64,000 nt of DNA from Megascapheus bottae (GCA_024803745.1 JANJXV010000014.1:973001-1037000), one strand, 5' to 3'; positions 32,816 through 45,652 are shown, counted from the stretch's first letter. Notes: generated by a model from the sequence alone, not told the origin. Program-made: numbers and translations.

Positions 32816-33680
32816 GCTATGAAATCAACCCAGATGCCCCTCAGATGAATGGATCCAAGAAGATGTGGTACATGTACACAATAGACTTCTTTGCTGCCAT
32901 CAGAAAGAATGACATTGGGGCTGGGAGTTTGGCCTAGTGGTAGAGTGCTTGCCTAGCATTCACGAAGACAGAGTTCGATTCCTCGGTACCACATACATAG
33001 AAAAAAAAAAAAAAGCTGGAAGTGGTGCTGAGGCTCAAGTGGTAGAGTGCTAAGCCTTGAGAAAGTCCAAGGACAGTGCTCAGGCCCTGAGCCCAAGCCC
33101 AGGACTGACAAAAAAAAAGAGAAAGCCTGAAAAAAAAAAAAAAGAATGACATTGCCCCGTTCATAAAGACGTAGAAAGACTGGAAAAAAATCATATTAAG
33201 TGAAGTAAACCAGGCCCAAAGGAACATAGTCTCAATGGTTTCCATCATTTGTAATAATTAGTACACATCTAGGACTCTCCTAGCAGAGAATTACAATAGC
33301 TCCAAACCTAGGTACACAAGGTCATATAGGATGAGACTGAAATGAACTCTAGGGTATGGAAACAAGAGCTTTATCTTGTGTGATTGTTGTCCTTAATGTA
33401 CTATGTTATTTCTCTTCTCTTTTTTTGTCTGTATGGTTAATCTCAGGTTGTTACTGTATCTGACTTTGTTACCTGGTATATTAAATATACATGTATATAT
33501 GTTTATTTGAAATAGGGAAGGGAAGGGAGGGAAAGGGGAAAACAAGATGATTGGGAGAGGGTGAGGGGAGGGAAACAGGGACAAAAATATGAGAAGGGGT
33601 ATCAATGTGCAAGAAGTAATGCACTTACTACCTGAAGAATGTAACTGTACAGTATCCTGACAGTAAAAAAAATGTTAGAA
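32816..33680 (+). mobile_element. LINE-1 3' end interrupted by an IDL-Geo SINE
   Basis: 32816-32917 and 33141-33680 are continuous L1: aacccagatgcccctcag, then the 3' UTR with G-rich tract (about 33514-33600) and cctgacagtaaaaaaaatg. The two halves are separated by the SINE at 32918-33140. Confidence 0.9.
32918..33140 (+). repeat. IDL-Geo SINE inserted in L1, perfect target duplication
   Basis: The SINE head GGGCTGGGAGTTTGGCC follows aaagaatgacattg (32904-32917), and the same 14 bp recur at 33141-33154 after the A-tail, where the L1 resumes. A second A-run follows the tail, and an internal A-run separates the monomers. Confidence 0.94.
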
Positions 33681-34034
33681 AGTAACATATTAAGCCTCTT
33701 CAACATCCCAGGCAATTCGTAATTTTAATGTTACTGGTGTTAAAGGATTCATACCACGTCTTTCTACAAAGCTCCACAAGGTGGTGCCCGAATATCTTTT
33801 TTCAAACAACCATCTCAGGATTCACGATCAGTTCTGTGTTAGTAATTGACATTTCTGAATTTGGCCAACTAGTATATATTTTTGGTAGAAAATATATAAT
33901 TAGTTAAAACTACTATAACAATTGTATACTATTAACTTCAGAATTTATAGATCTGGATATAAAAATGAAGGATGATTACAATAACCACCTTTAATTGTAT
34001 AGAGTTCAAATTATTAAAAGTTTTTTTTCAAACT

Positions 34035-34372
34035 GCATGTAGTAATGTACCATTATAATTACAGCTACTCGGGAAGCAGAGTCGGGAAGATTATTAGTTA
34101 GAGGTCAATCCAGGCAAAATTAGCAGGATCCTATGTCAAAAATAAAAATAAGGCAGGTGCCACTGTCTCATTTTCATAATCCTAGTACCTAGGAGATTGA
34201 CACTTTAAAGATTGGAGTTCAAAGCCAGCCTGGGCTAAGTCTGAGAGTTCATCTCCAATTAGCCAGCAAAATGCTTACTGGATATTTGGCCCAACAGGAA
34301 GAGCACCAACAAGGAGCAAGAATGCCTAGTGAGAATATGAAATCCTGAGCTAAAGCGTTGGTACTGGCAATA
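34035..34372 (+). repeat. old B1-like monomer and B1-like composite SINE
   Basis: 34035-34140 is a B1-like monomer (taattacagctactcgggaa). 34150-34372 is a diverged composite (tcataatcctagtacctagg, aaagccagcctgggctaagt). Confidence 0.6.
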
Positions 34373-35029
34373 ATAAATAATATCATTGGTTAGATGTTAT
34401 AATAACATAGACTATATCACTGTAATTAGTGTCCCCAGATACTAATATAAAACTGTCCAGACATGGTGGAGAAAAGTTTTAAGCCAATTTACAAGAAGTA
34501 TTCACTGTCTTTGATAACCAAGGCATTGAGATTTACACAGTGAGATGCGAACTCATAACATGTTAGAGTATAGTTCATAATAATCTTTTCTTGACCTGTT
34601 TGTCCCTAAAGTGAAACCTATATTTTCAAAACAAATTTTTAGTCATAAATCTTTATTTTTCTTTGCTGTGACATGTCTGGATGATAAACCAGCAAACATA
34701 AACCCTAGACTTACCGAGAGCATTTAGGAGTAAACAAAGTTGGGTCACAAAGATTTTAAATTTATTTCTTCACTGAAAATAAGAAGGAAGCAAGACTCAG
34801 GGAGATTTTGGGATACTGTGCCACAGTACCTGGTGATGAGAAGTGATAATGTAGAAGAAGAAGGTCTGATTAAAGCGGGCTAAAAAAGTTAAACATATGG
34901 ACCTTTGGGCATTTTCTTGATAAGAAAGAAGCCTCATCACTTGAGGGTCAATGAAGCACTGAGCCTGACTTCTAGGTCCTACCTACTCAACGTGTTGGCT
35001 GCCAGATGAGTTGAAAAAAGAAAAATAAG

Positions 35030-35690
35030 CCATATTGAGATAAGGATACTGGGTCTAACTGGTACCATTTTAGCCGGGTGGTGGATGATAGAAAATTGGG
35101 TTTAAGTAGCACCATCCTGTCTTCGTGGAAGAGTCAGGGAAGTTCCAACCCCAGGTAGGAGTGTGCCTGAATTCCTAGAGGCAACAGCAAGGATTTGGAC
35201 AATAGAATTCCGGTCATGCCAGTCTTGGGTCATCAATCTTCAAGTTCCCTGTGATCTTGTTTCCTGACTAGGACCCTATTTAGAGTGTGTATCTCCCTGG
35301 ATCTTTTCCCATCACCATACTGTCCCACCTCAGATCTCCACTAGAGTTGTTGGTATTGTTTTTCTGCTCTTTCTTTCCTCTTCTAAATTCATGGTTTAGT
35401 TTTCTAATGGTGTTTAGTATATTCGAGGGGCTGCAGGTGTCTGTGACAAGGGCCCATTTGCAGTTGCTGCCTCTCTAATAAAGACTCGGAATTTGGCTTT
35501 TCAAGATGTGGCTTCTGCTTCTGGCACCTGAATTCCTGTACAACAATACGATTTCCACAGTCCCGTCACCACTGGGAGGTACGCTACTGAGTTTTATGGG
35601 AAAGCACTTGGTATGTAGTTGTTGCAGGAGTGGACTGAGAACCCAGTGTTCAAACTCTCCAAACCATATAATCTTCATTTTAGAATGCTC
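35030..35690 (+). mobile_element. possible solo LTR
   Basis: A stretch of mixed composition with a promoter-like pyrimidine-rich middle and tctctaataaagactcggaa near 35472, a polyadenylation-signal context typical of LTR R regions. I found no clear TG...CA ends or target duplication, so the call is tentative. 34400-35030 and 35700-36200 hold nothing recognisable. Confidence 0.3.
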
Positions 35691-36197
35691 TTAAATTTGA
35701 ATGCTTCCAGTCCCTGTGAACACAAATTGAGGAGGACTTGTAGAGCAAGTTAGATTCTAGTTGGCTTTAGGCTGTAAAGCCCCTTGTGGCAACTCACAGT
35801 TCACAAAAGCAAGAAGTGGAAGAAGCCTGCAAGTGGACAACTAATGCTTGTATGAGAGACTCCAGCTAGTTTTCCTTCATCTAAACCAGGCTGTAGATCA
35901 AGTCCAGTGACTCCAGCATAAGGGTGCATAACTATTGAACCACCCCACATAAAAAGTCTGTGCTGAGAGTAGCCCTTCTACCACCACTGCTCAGTCTGAA
36001 CATTAAGAAGTGTTTAATTGCAAGATTACAGGTAATCACAATTTTCAACCAATGATTTGGTTTCAGACATGCAAATCCTAATGAAGATACACAATAAATA
36101 TGAATAAACAAAACAACATGCCACAAAAACAATTATTAATGATAGTGAAGTATGTAAAATCAGAAAGAATTAAAACATGTGATTATAATGATTGATG

Positions 36198-36292
36198 AGG
36201 AGCTGTGAATATAGCTTAGTGGTAGAGTGCTGGCCTAGCGTGCATGAGGCCCTGAGTTTGATTCCTCCACACCACATAAACATAAAACAAAT
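36198..36292 (+). repeat. ID-element monomer
   Basis: GGAGCTGTGAATATAGCTTA to CCTCCACACCACATAAAC with an A-rich tail. It has the left monomer only, without the right one. Confidence 0.8.
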
Positions 36293-36319
36293 AAAATTAA
36301 AGTTTTTAACCAAAAAATG

Positions 36320-36562
36320 GAAGCTGGATGCAGTAGCTCATGCCCGTAATCCTAGCTACTTAGGAGGCTGAGATCTGAGGATTGCAGTTCAGAGCTAGCC
36401 TGGGCACTAAAGTCTGTGAGACTCTTATCTCCAATTAACCACCAGAAATCCAGAAGTGGTGCTATGCTCAAAGGGTAGGGTGGTACCCTTGAGCTGAAGA
36501 AGTCAAGGACAGCGCCCAGGCCCAGAGTTCAAGTCTCATGTCTGACAAAAAAAAAAAGGAGA
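36320..36562 (+). repeat. B1-like composite SINE
   Basis: GCTGGATGCAGTAGCTCATGC through the right monomer (ACCCTTGAGCTGAAGAAGTC) to CTGACAAAAAA. Confidence 0.87.
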
Positions 36563-36574
36563 TTTTTTTTTTTC

Positions 36575-36795
36575 CCAAGGCTAACACTCTACCATTTTGA
36601 CACACATTACCACTTCCAATTTTCTGGGAGGAAAGCCCATTAGAAAACCAGTAGTGAGGCTGTTGGTCAAAGTGGTAGAATGCTAGCCTTAAGCAAAAAA
36701 AGCTGAGGGACAGTGCCTAGGCCCTGAGTTTAAGCCCCACAACCACCACCACCATCACCACCAACAAATATATATATATATATATATATATGTAA
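36575..36795 (+). repeat. right-monomer fragment ending in (CCA)n and (TA)n
   Basis: GTCAAAGTGGTAGAATGCTA and CCTAGGCCCTGAGTTTAAGC identify the fragment. It is followed by ACC/CCA units and then TA dinucleotides at 36769-36790. 36800-37490 is plain. Confidence 0.7.
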
Positions 36796-37495
36796 ATAAA
36801 ATTTTGTATTTGTTTCAGTTTTTGTAAGTAAAAGTGAGAACTTCCTTTTTATGGCTCATGGAGACTATAACAGTACACCTAAAATATGGAGATATAGGAT
36901 CAAGGAAAAAATGATACAATATGGGGACTCCAAAAGGATAAAGTTCCTAGAAAACAATAATTTTTAATATTAGTGCCCTTCACGTCTTCTATTGTCACAT
37001 GCCTGAGAGCATTCCTTGGGTGGTTGGTTGGTAAGGCTTTATTGCTTTTACAAGGTTAAAAAAGGTTGAATTGCTGTTCTTGGAGATTGCATATCCCATT
37101 GGGAATAATTAAGACTAATAAGAAGCTGGAAGCAGAACCATTAATTGAGTTAATGTTTCATTCTTTTTTTCCCACATAGAATAGCTTATTTGAGAAGTGG
37201 GTAAGTACCACATACTTTGGTTATTATGAATTCTTATAAAAGCTTTCATTATCAAATCAGTATTCTATTTCACATTAGAAGATAAGGTGTGATGTATAAA
37301 AATGCTTAGTATTTTTTTAAAGAAGTGAGCCACTGTGTTTTGAGGCAGCCAGCTAATTTTTAAGTCACTTTATCCACTGTAGGTTAGGAAAAAAAATGAG
37401 AAAAAGTAAAAAGTATTAAATATGATTTTAGAGATGATTTTTTAATCCAGTGGCACCTAGTGTTTGATATGGCTTCCTTTATCTAATTATTTTTA

Positions 37496-37587
37496 ATTTT
37501 TTTTTGATTGGGGTATTGTATAGAGGAGTTACAGTTACATTCGCCAGGTAGCAGGTGCATTACTTTTCACACATTGATACCCCTATG
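37496..37587 (-). mobile_element. LINE-1 3' terminus fragment
   Basis: On plus it reads ggtattgtatagaggagtta then gcaggtgcattacttttcac and attgataccc, the reverse complement of the 3' end seen in the L1 copies above. Confidence 0.75.
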
Positions 37588-37918
37588 GCTTCCTTTATTT
37601 TAAGCATATATTTGAACCCAGGTACTAATGAGGTTCCTTTGCTTTGGGAGGTTTTGCTGGTACTGGCCAGTTAGCCTAGTAAAAGATAAAGCTCAGCATT
37701 GACCCCTGCTGCTTGACTTAAACCTCTTTTTCAGTGATTTTGTGAAAGAATCCTGTCATAACAACCAGAAAGCCAGGGCAAAAGTCAGTAACAATTGGTT
37801 AGACAGAGTCCTGAATCTTTTCTTTTCTTTCCAGTTCTTTTCTTTTCCTTTCTTCCCCTCCCCCTTTTGTTTGGGTTTCTGGGATCAAACCTAGGAGCTA
37901 TCTATATAAATGTTGTCA

Positions 37919-38094
37919 CAGCCGGGAGTTTGGCCTAGCATGCACCAAGACCCGGGTTCGATTCCTCGGTACCACATACATAGAAAAAGCTGGAAGTAGT
38001 GCTATGGCTCAAGTGGTAGTGCCTTGACAAAAGCCCAAGGACAGTGCTCAGGCCCTGAGTTCAAGCCCCATGACTGGCAAAAAAAAAAAAAAAG
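37919..38094 (+). repeat. IDL-Geo SINE with A-box-region deletion
   Basis: The head reads GAGTTTGGCCTAGCATGCAC: the segment between two GCCTAG hexamers is gone, leaving one copy of the hexamer. The B-box-like segment and right monomer remain, with an A-tail. Confidence 0.88.
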
Positions 38095-38118
38095 GAATGC
38101 ATAAATGCTGTCTCTTGC

Positions 38119-38238
38119 CTTCCTTCCTCCCTCCCTCCCTTTCTTCCTCCCCTTTCTTCCTTTCTTCCTCCCTCCCTCCCTCCTTTCCTTTCTTTCTCTC
38201 TTTCTCCTGTTCTCTCTTTCTTCCTTTTCTTTCCTTTT
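38119..38238. repeat. polypyrimidine (TTCC/CTCC/TTTC) tract
   Basis: About 120 bp of almost pure C and T on plus with variable units. 38240-38660 to the right is plain. Confidence 0.9.
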
Positions 38239-38679
38239 GTATTAAGGATTCAACTCAAGGCTTTGTACTTGCAAAGCAAGCACTCTATAGCTTGGACTAA
38301 TTATACCTGGGGATGATAGGCTGGAGCCAAAGGAGGTAAAGAGAGGTATTGTAGGTGGAACGATGCTGTGGGCTACAACCTGTTAGGTCCTGAATGGCTA
38401 TGGTAAAATAGGATGTTTAAAGGATGAATTGGGGCAGACTAGATGTCTAATACTAGCTGTAAGGTCTAGGTTTTCCTCAATGATAGTATTTTTTAGTCTA
38501 TTAGGATAAATAAAATATATTATTAAAATTAATTTACCCAATATTTTAAAATAATTTTTAAGTATTTAATTTTATATATGTAGTTCATAGTATATTGAAC
38601 AACATTGGTACAACATGGCAAAATGGAGGAAAAACATGGTGAGAATCAATCAAGGCAGTGAAACAGTGATCTATGATGA

Positions 38680-39190
38680 TGAACTTATTCATCAGTAGTT
38701 ATTTAGTACTTACTATGTGCTGGAATCTAGGAATGAACAAAGCAGAAAGCATATCTCAGAAAATTGTCCAGTGTGAGAGACAAGAAATAGACAAAAAGGT
38801 AATTTAGCTAACTGAGAAGTATTATAAAATACAAATGTAAGATAATAAAATAAGAAATAGACAAATAAAAAGATAATTTAGGTAACTGAGAAATATTATA
38901 AAAATAAAATACAAGATAATAAAGGTGTTATAGGCAGGTTTGATTGTTTTAAGAAATGGAAAGAACTCTAGAAGGTGCTAATGAAGAGTGAGGAAGAAGA
39001 AGCCATAGAGAATAGAAAAAAAGAGATCATCTAGGCCAGAATCAGAATAGTAGATTTCAAACCAAATACAGTAGAAAGCTGTTGGAGAATTTGAAACAGG
39101 TTAGATTCAAAAGAATATAATGGTAAGTAAAGGAGAAAGAAAACTAAAAAGATTAGCAAATGTTGACTATGGGATTTGAAAGGCAGGTAT
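38680..39190 (+). repeat. ancient interspersed repeat remnant
   Basis: tagttatttagtacttacta, then atgaacaaagcagaaagc and gagagacaagaaatagac, then a purine-rich part: the order matches a common old mammalian repeat I know by sight. A section containing taagaaatagacaa is duplicated within it (38783-38812 and 38848-38880). Family name not assigned. Confidence 0.4.
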
Positions 39191-39274
39191 GGTCCCATTA
39201 CTAGAAATAAGAAAGAAACAATTTTGGAAGAGACTGATGAGGGTAGTTTTCAATATATTATTTACTTATTTATT

Positions 39275-39405
39275 TAGCCAGTCCTAGCTAAGTAAACTCA
39301 GAGCCTGAGCCCTGTCCTTGGGCTTTCTCAAGGCTAGTGATCTACCACTTGAGCCACAGCACCACTTCTGGCTTTTTTCTATGTGTGTGGTACCAAGGAA
39401 TGGCT
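39275..39405 (-). repeat. partial IDL-Geo SINE (right monomer)
   Basis: tagccagtcctagctaagta to ctatgtgtgtggtaccaagg; the ID-like head is missing beyond 39405. Confidence 0.8.
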
Positions 39406-39409
39406 TCTC

Positions 39410-41910
39410 AGCACCGACACAATGGAGAGTAGCCATGCAGGATTCCCATAGTGACTTAGAGGACAGCAGAGGTATTGGCCCTTTATTTAGCATGAAATAA
39501 AAGACAATAACTTATAAGTCACTGTCTCATTAGATTGATAGAAGATCCATTCATTTTCTTCATGTTGTGTTATGTGTTCTAGACCCAATTTTGGGGAAAA
39601 AAAACCATGATGGATAGAGATATTTATGGATATTCTACAGGCCATTATCTCAGTTTATTTTCAGAGTCAATTTTTCTAATAGTTACTGTGAAACATTTTC
39701 AGTGGCAACAGTTCATAGTTTGAAAGTCAATACAGCAGTTTTAAAAGGACCGTTATAGGTCATTGTTTCTGTAATGACTTTCTCTGTGCATTTTTGCTTT
39801 CATAGTGGGGCAAAAGAGTAAAAAATTGGATTTGAAGAAAAGGTGTGGAACTAAAAGTAGAATTTAATAAGGAAATGTAGGTGTTTCTCTGTAGTAAGTA
39901 CACATTTCCTAGGTGCGGAAAGATGTGAAATAGCTTACATTAATAAAATTTTATTTTCCAAGACTATATAAATGTGTTTTTGTTATACCTTATAAGTAAA
40001 AAAAATCCCTAATAAATAACCTAGCTCTGTTTTTTATCATATCATGTTTTGCTCTTTCATTCCTTTTCTTTAAATTAGGGAATTCATGGGTACACAGGGG
40101 ACAAGGTTAAGTTGGCAACAATAGATCAAAATCATAAATACATTGTGCACTTAAGAACTTAATGTTATTTTTCTCTTTTTATTTTGTAATCCCAGATCCC
40201 CTCATTCATTCTGAAGTATAATTTAGCTCTGATATTATAAAATAATAATGAAAATAAAATATACATATGTATTGTAAAGGGTGGAGGCCACCCTAACATA
40301 CAAACTTTAAAAATATCTCTATTATAACTGGGAAAAAGTCAAGAAGAGAAAATGATGAGACAGATGGTTTAAAGAAGATAACATTCACCAATAGAACTAA
40401 GCACTTTAAATACCTTGAGACTTTGGGAAAATTTAAACTATTGTAGAGTTAAAGGTTTGTATATGTGTTATGTAGGCTTGGTAATTATCTCTAGGAAAAA
40501 TGCAATGTAATAATGAATAGCTTTTCCTACATGGTAGCTAAAAAAGGTGATGGACACAGGGACTTGGAAGTGGAGAAGAGACACAGAGAAGAGAACAGAA
40601 ACAGAAGCCAAACAGTACCTGGGACAAGGCTGTGAGGTAAAAATGATTGACAAGTAATTAAACATTTATTTCACCAACTGAGATGAAATCTTATCTTTAA
40701 TTTTATCATTAAATGCCACCTTATTTTCTGTGTCACAAAAAGGAAATTTTGCCAATTTTAAATGTAAGATGTATTTGTAAGACTAATATCAGTGATACAA
40801 AAAATGTGAAAAATGTAGGTCTACTATCAATGAAATGATATCCTTGACATAAAGAGTTCCCACAAATTTATATGAAAATTATATAGAACATTAAGGAGGA
40901 ACTGTAAGTGACCAATAATCCAAATATACTAGCAATCAGTTAAGTGAAGGTAAGATGTTAAAATACTATTTCATGTATCAATAGCAAACACTGAAATGAT
41001 TGATCATTCTCAGACTTGATGGAGATTCGATAGGATGAGGATGAATTGTCTCAAACTTCGGTACTAGGAATGGACACCAGATTCTTAGAGGAAGTTTCTC
41101 TCTTTTCATATATGGAGAAACAAAGGAGCATAGTTAGGAAACTTCAGTGTGTTTATGGCCTCTGTTGTATTTATGCTCTTGTAGAAAGTAGTGTTAGAAT
41201 GAACCAGAATTGGACAAAATTTACACACAAAGCTGTTCCTATAGTAGTACTATTATTAGAAGCTATTTTAATATCCGAACTTGGGAAATGAGTAAGTAAA
41301 TTATAGAAGGTCCCTATGTTTGACTATTATCTAGAAAATAAAAAGGAAATAAAAAATAAAAAAGCAAACTACATTGTATTCATATAAAAATAATTTAAAG
41401 GGATTTTAAGTTATAGACCATATTGAAAATTATGTCAGAATATGCAAAGTGTTTTGCCAAGCTTCCTGTTTTGAAAATGGACAAAAGAGTAATGTAGGTA
41501 TTATTTAAGCTTATTATATAATTAATTTATAATATTACTTTGTTAGAAGGAAACAATTTTATACCAAGTATCCTGTCTCCTAAGAAACTTTATGAAGTAA
41601 TTCCTTTATCTGAGCCAAATGTCAACATAGAGCCAAAGACTGACATATAAAATTGGATTTTTATAGGCTATTGAAGTTTGAACCTATCATGTTAATTAAA
41701 ACATTTCAGTTTATTGGCTCTGATATTTGGATAATTAGAGAAGAACATCTATCACTCAAAAGTGATCTTATTTTCTTGCATCTAAAACACTGCATTTAGG
41801 AGATGGATACTTGGAGAGATTTTCACTAATTGTATTCCACACAGATCCTCAAGGCCACATTACATGGCCCAAACTGACCCAGAGAACTTCAGGTATGCAG
41901 GCTCAAAGCA
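39410..41910. other. AT-rich intergenic sequence
   Basis: About 2.5 kb with no gene, SINE or L1 that I can recognise. Short frames here have no recognisable homology. Confidence 0.5.
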
Positions 41911-41911
41911 A

Positions 41912-42075
41912 GTCTAAATGTGCATTAGAATCACCCAGAAAACTAAAAAAAAAAAATCCCTTTGCTCACTTATTTTTTTATTATCATCTTCTAGTAAAAT
42001 CAGAACATGTAGAGTATAGAGGTAGGCCCCAAAATTTGAGAGATCCTCACTGGATTTTAATGTGCAACAAAATTT
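41912..42075. repeat. MER5-like DNA-transposon remnant
   Basis: tgcattagaatcacccagaa and, inverted further on, ggattttaatgtgcaac have the character of the MER5 (hAT-Charlie) family's inverted ends. From memory. Confidence 0.45.
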
Positions 42076-42229
42076 GAAACTATTTCCTAATGTTTTGATT
42101 AAAGAATTCAACCCCTTTGAAGGTAAATGGAGCAGTTAAGTTCATATAATGTGTATTTAAGGGTTTGATAAAGTGAGTTTTGGTAAATGGAGAAAGCCTG
42201 CTAGTGGTTTGCAGGCAACCAATTGTTAA

Positions 42230-43260
42230 AAGGCCTGCAGCCCACAAATACACTTAATACATCTAGGAAACAATCCAGAAAGGAAAGAAAAGAACAAAAA
42301 ACAATACCAAAAACCAATACAGTTCCAATGGAGAGCTGAATTGGGATACCGTGGTAACCAGAGATCAGTCAGGGTACAGGAGACCAGATCAGACAGGGAG
42401 ACATTGGTGGCATGCCTAATGGAGCCTGAGCTGGTCTGGAACTAACCAGGGTTATAACAGGGGGCAGGTTATATCAGGTCACAGGAAACTCCCAGTCCCA
42501 AGCACTAGACTGCAGCTTTAGTAACCCATCAGCCAAGTGCCTGCCCTTGTCTCCAGGGATTCAGGCAAGCCCATCACCTGAGACGCAAGAGAGAGAGAGA
42601 GAGAAAAAGAGAGAGAGAGAGGGAGAGAGAGAGAGAATCTTCCCCCACCAAAAAGACAAGACTACCGCGTGCCATGTGGCCAAGATGGTGCTGACCAGGC
42701 CTGACCTCCCTTCTTTAGTTAATGCCTTACAATATGGAATGGTTCTTTAAGTCATTTATTTTGGTTAGGTGTATCCTAAGTGTGGTGATACATGCCTGTA
42801 ATCTGGACTGAGGTCGGATCATGAGTGCAGTGCCAGCCTGGATGACCTAGTTGATAGGAAAATAGAAGAGAATGGAAAAGAAATAGGCCCCACTCAATCT
42901 TCGACAGGCAAAGACTGTTTATTAAGGAGCAGTGAGGGGCACAGTCCTTGCTGTGGGATTGGAGGTTGTCCAAGGGACTGGATTTGGGAGTAGGCTTATC
43001 TAGAAGGAAGCAAAAATAAAAGTGGGTTATGGTTTCTTGGGGGCCAAGGGCAATATCCTTGGTCAGGTCCACAGTGGAATGTTCCGCCTATTTTGAGGGG
43101 CTATTATCCCCTGGACACCAAGGGTTGTTTGGGCCCAGGCTGGAATAGTCTGCCTATAGACAAGTATGTGGTCAAGTTTGTCTGTGTGCACCTGGTGCCC
43201 TGCTCAGTCCTGGGGAATAAGTAAGGACTCAACCCTTCATATTCCATCTTAAGATCCATA
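42230..43260. mobile_element. possible LTR or ERV-derived segment
   Basis: The segment is richer in G+C than its flanks. On minus, 42880-43260 has CTCCTTAATAAACAGTC (polyadenylation-signal context) after a long U3-like stretch. 42675-42700 has ccaagatggtgctgaccagg on plus, a motif like those in rodent LTRs. Orientation is mixed and termini are unclear. A (GA)n tract lies at 42589-42636 and a B1-like scrap at about 42780-42850. Confidence 0.3.
42589..42636. repeat. (GA)n microsatellite
   Basis: About 48 bp of nearly pure GA/AG with short A interruptions. Confidence 0.93.
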
Positions 43261-43264
43261 AATA

Positions 43265-45125
43265 GATTGGGCCTAGAGGGAAGAGGCAGATCTTATATAA
43301 AAAACAAACAACCCACAGAGACATTTCCAATGGATTTTAGAAAATACTTTGCATCGATTTTTCTATCTGTAGACTTTTCTCATCTAAAGTTACAGTGGTA
43401 ATATATGTGTGTGAATAGTTAATTTTATCATTTCAAAAGTCTATTGAAGATTATAATTTACCTAAGACTTCCAAGACAGTATCATCTATGTGGAACTGGA
43501 TTAATATAGTCCTGTATGATCCAGGTCTGGAGGGATTCCAAGGCAATAAGCTAATCTTATCCTTTGGTCAAAGACAAGCCAGGCATGTTGCCCATGCCCT
43601 AGCGCAAAAATGATCATGTTTGTTTTATTGTGGTAGGAGTCAATGGATTCCCTGAGGAAATGCCTTTGAAAAAATTATACTCATTTTATGGCTTACTAGA
43701 AATTGAAAAACAGTGCCAGGTAATCAAATTCATATTACTCTGTTTTTATGTTTAATACTATCCCAGTATAGAGTTTATTAGAAATGCAATTTAAATTTGT
43801 TATCCTCACAGAAACTGAACATATCAACCTTCAGTACCAGGCTGGTAAAACTATTCTAGAGATAATCACATAAGATAGAGAGTGGAATAGGAGCTATACA
43901 ATACCAAAACTGGTCACAAGAGGGGTCTTTAAAAGTCCTGGTTATAAGAATACTTTTTCCAGTAAAAGTTGCCACTAATTTGCCAAAAGGAATCTCCTTA
44001 CAGTTTCTTTTGAACTCTTCTTAATGTTTAGTAATTTTCACAGATTAGGTAAATATCTCATAAAAAATACTGACATACTGATGAGGTCCTGAGGAATTTG
44101 TAGCAATTATTACTGCAGAAGATGACCTTAGATAAGGCCAATCTTTAAAAGGCAATGTTCAATTTGATTTGTAGGAAGCAGTTAGGTTACTTGAGTGTTA
44201 ATATTCCAGAGAGGAAAAAAAGGAGTGACAAGTATGTATTTTTAATGAGATAATGACAATCTGAGATTTCCCAGGCCACTTTTATGGGCAAATTAAAATA
44301 GAATGGGTTTCTCAGTAGGAGTATGCTTAAACTGCATCTGGGGAAAGTATCTTTTCCAGTCCTTGCCTTTGATTAATTCTCTCTGGGAGTAAAGTAATGG
44401 CCCTGTTGAATACCTTGAATACCAAGCAGAGGTTTTCATGGAATTGTTTTGGCTAAAGGTGAAAATCCTGCAGTAAGAAATGAAAAACCATATATTTTGA
44501 TAGCACACACTTATTTCTGGAATTTATTGGTTACTGAAGGTAAGATATTTCATGTTTGTGAAACAGTGGCTTAAAATCAGGGGGTCATTGGTCCATGGTG
44601 CGGTGGGGTGGTTAGTTGCAGAAAGGGAAGAATTGCAGAAGGTTTGAGCCCTAAAGGAGGTGAGGGATAGAAAACAAGGGAGAAATAAAGGTGAGATCAA
44701 ATGCTGCCTCAGGCAGGATAACGCAGAGACTGAGGATAAAGCAGAACCCTCAGTTCCAGTGGGCACTCAGGAGAGAGAAGGCAGGAGAGCGAGCACATGC
44801 TGACCAGAGCAGTGAAGCTTTGTGGTATTTGGTAAGCATGGGTAATGGCTGGAGGAAGATAGGTTCTGAAAAAGCAGCCATCATGGGGTCAATTTTCTTT
44901 ATGTAAGATGGATTTGTTACTTAGGTTAAAAAAGTTTTATTCAATAAAACTTGGTTTTTAACTCTAAAAATTTTATTAGTTCTGTATAAATCATAAGCCA
45001 AGTATCTTGTGGGAGGAATAGTAGGTATAGTTATATTATTCTCTGACATATTTGTAATCATAGAATATTCATGAAAGGAATCATTTGTCCAAACATAGTT
45101 GACAATTTTGTTTAGCTTACCAAGG
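43265..45125. other. intergenic sequence, nothing recognised
   Basis: About 1.9 kb without an identifiable gene or repeat. Open frames (for example around 44520-44906) lack recognisable homology or splice context. Confidence 0.45.
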
Positions 45126-45134
45126 GTATTTAAA

Positions 45135-45232
45135 ATTTTTGTTTTTGGCCCCAAACCAGAGCTTGGATTTGGTATCTGATGTTTCCACTCATTAGCTGGC
45201 ACTCTACCACCAGAACCATGCATCCAGCCTCA
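45135..45232 (-). repeat. old ID-like fragment
   Basis: tttggccccaaaccagagct and ggcactctaccaccagaac, in reversed ID order. Confidence 0.45.
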
Positions 45233-45267
45233 ATATTTTTAAATAAAAATATTTAAAATTAAGCTAA

Positions 45268-45428
45268 ACACCAGGGCTGTGAGTTTGGTCTAGTGAGAGT
45301 GCTTGCCTAGCATGCATGAAGACCTGTAATTCTTGGTGCTGTGGCTCAAGTGGTAGAGTGCTAACCTTGAGAAAGCCCAAGGACAGTAATCAGATCCTGC
45401 GTTCAAGCCCCAGGACTGGCAAAAAGAA
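45268..45428 (+). repeat. IDL-Geo SINE with central deletion
   Basis: The head GGGCTGTGAGTTTGGTCTAG runs to GAAGACCTG, then jumps to GGTGCTGTGGCTCAAGTGGT; the monomer junction is lost. It ends CCAGGACTGGCAAAAA. Confidence 0.88.
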
Positions 45429-45459
45429 TATAGATAGATAGTTAAAAATCTATCTATAG

Positions 45460-45652
45460 GGCCAGGAGTTTGGCCTAGTGGTAGAGTGCTTGCCTAGCAT
45501 GCATGAAGACCCGGGTTCAACTCCTCGGTACCACATACATAGAAAAAAGCTGGAAGTGGTTCTGAGGTTCAAGTGGTAGGGCTCTAGCCTTGAGAAAGTC
45601 CAGGGACAGTGCTCAGGCCCTGAGCTCAAGCCCAAGACTGGCAAAAAAAAAA
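45460..45652 (+). repeat. IDL-Geo SINE inserted in a (TAGA)n-type region
   Basis: A full-length copy whose flanks aaaatctatctata and aaaatctatgcata are near-identical, so it appears to have inserted in a TATC/GATA simple repeat that continues to about 45700. Confidence 0.87.
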
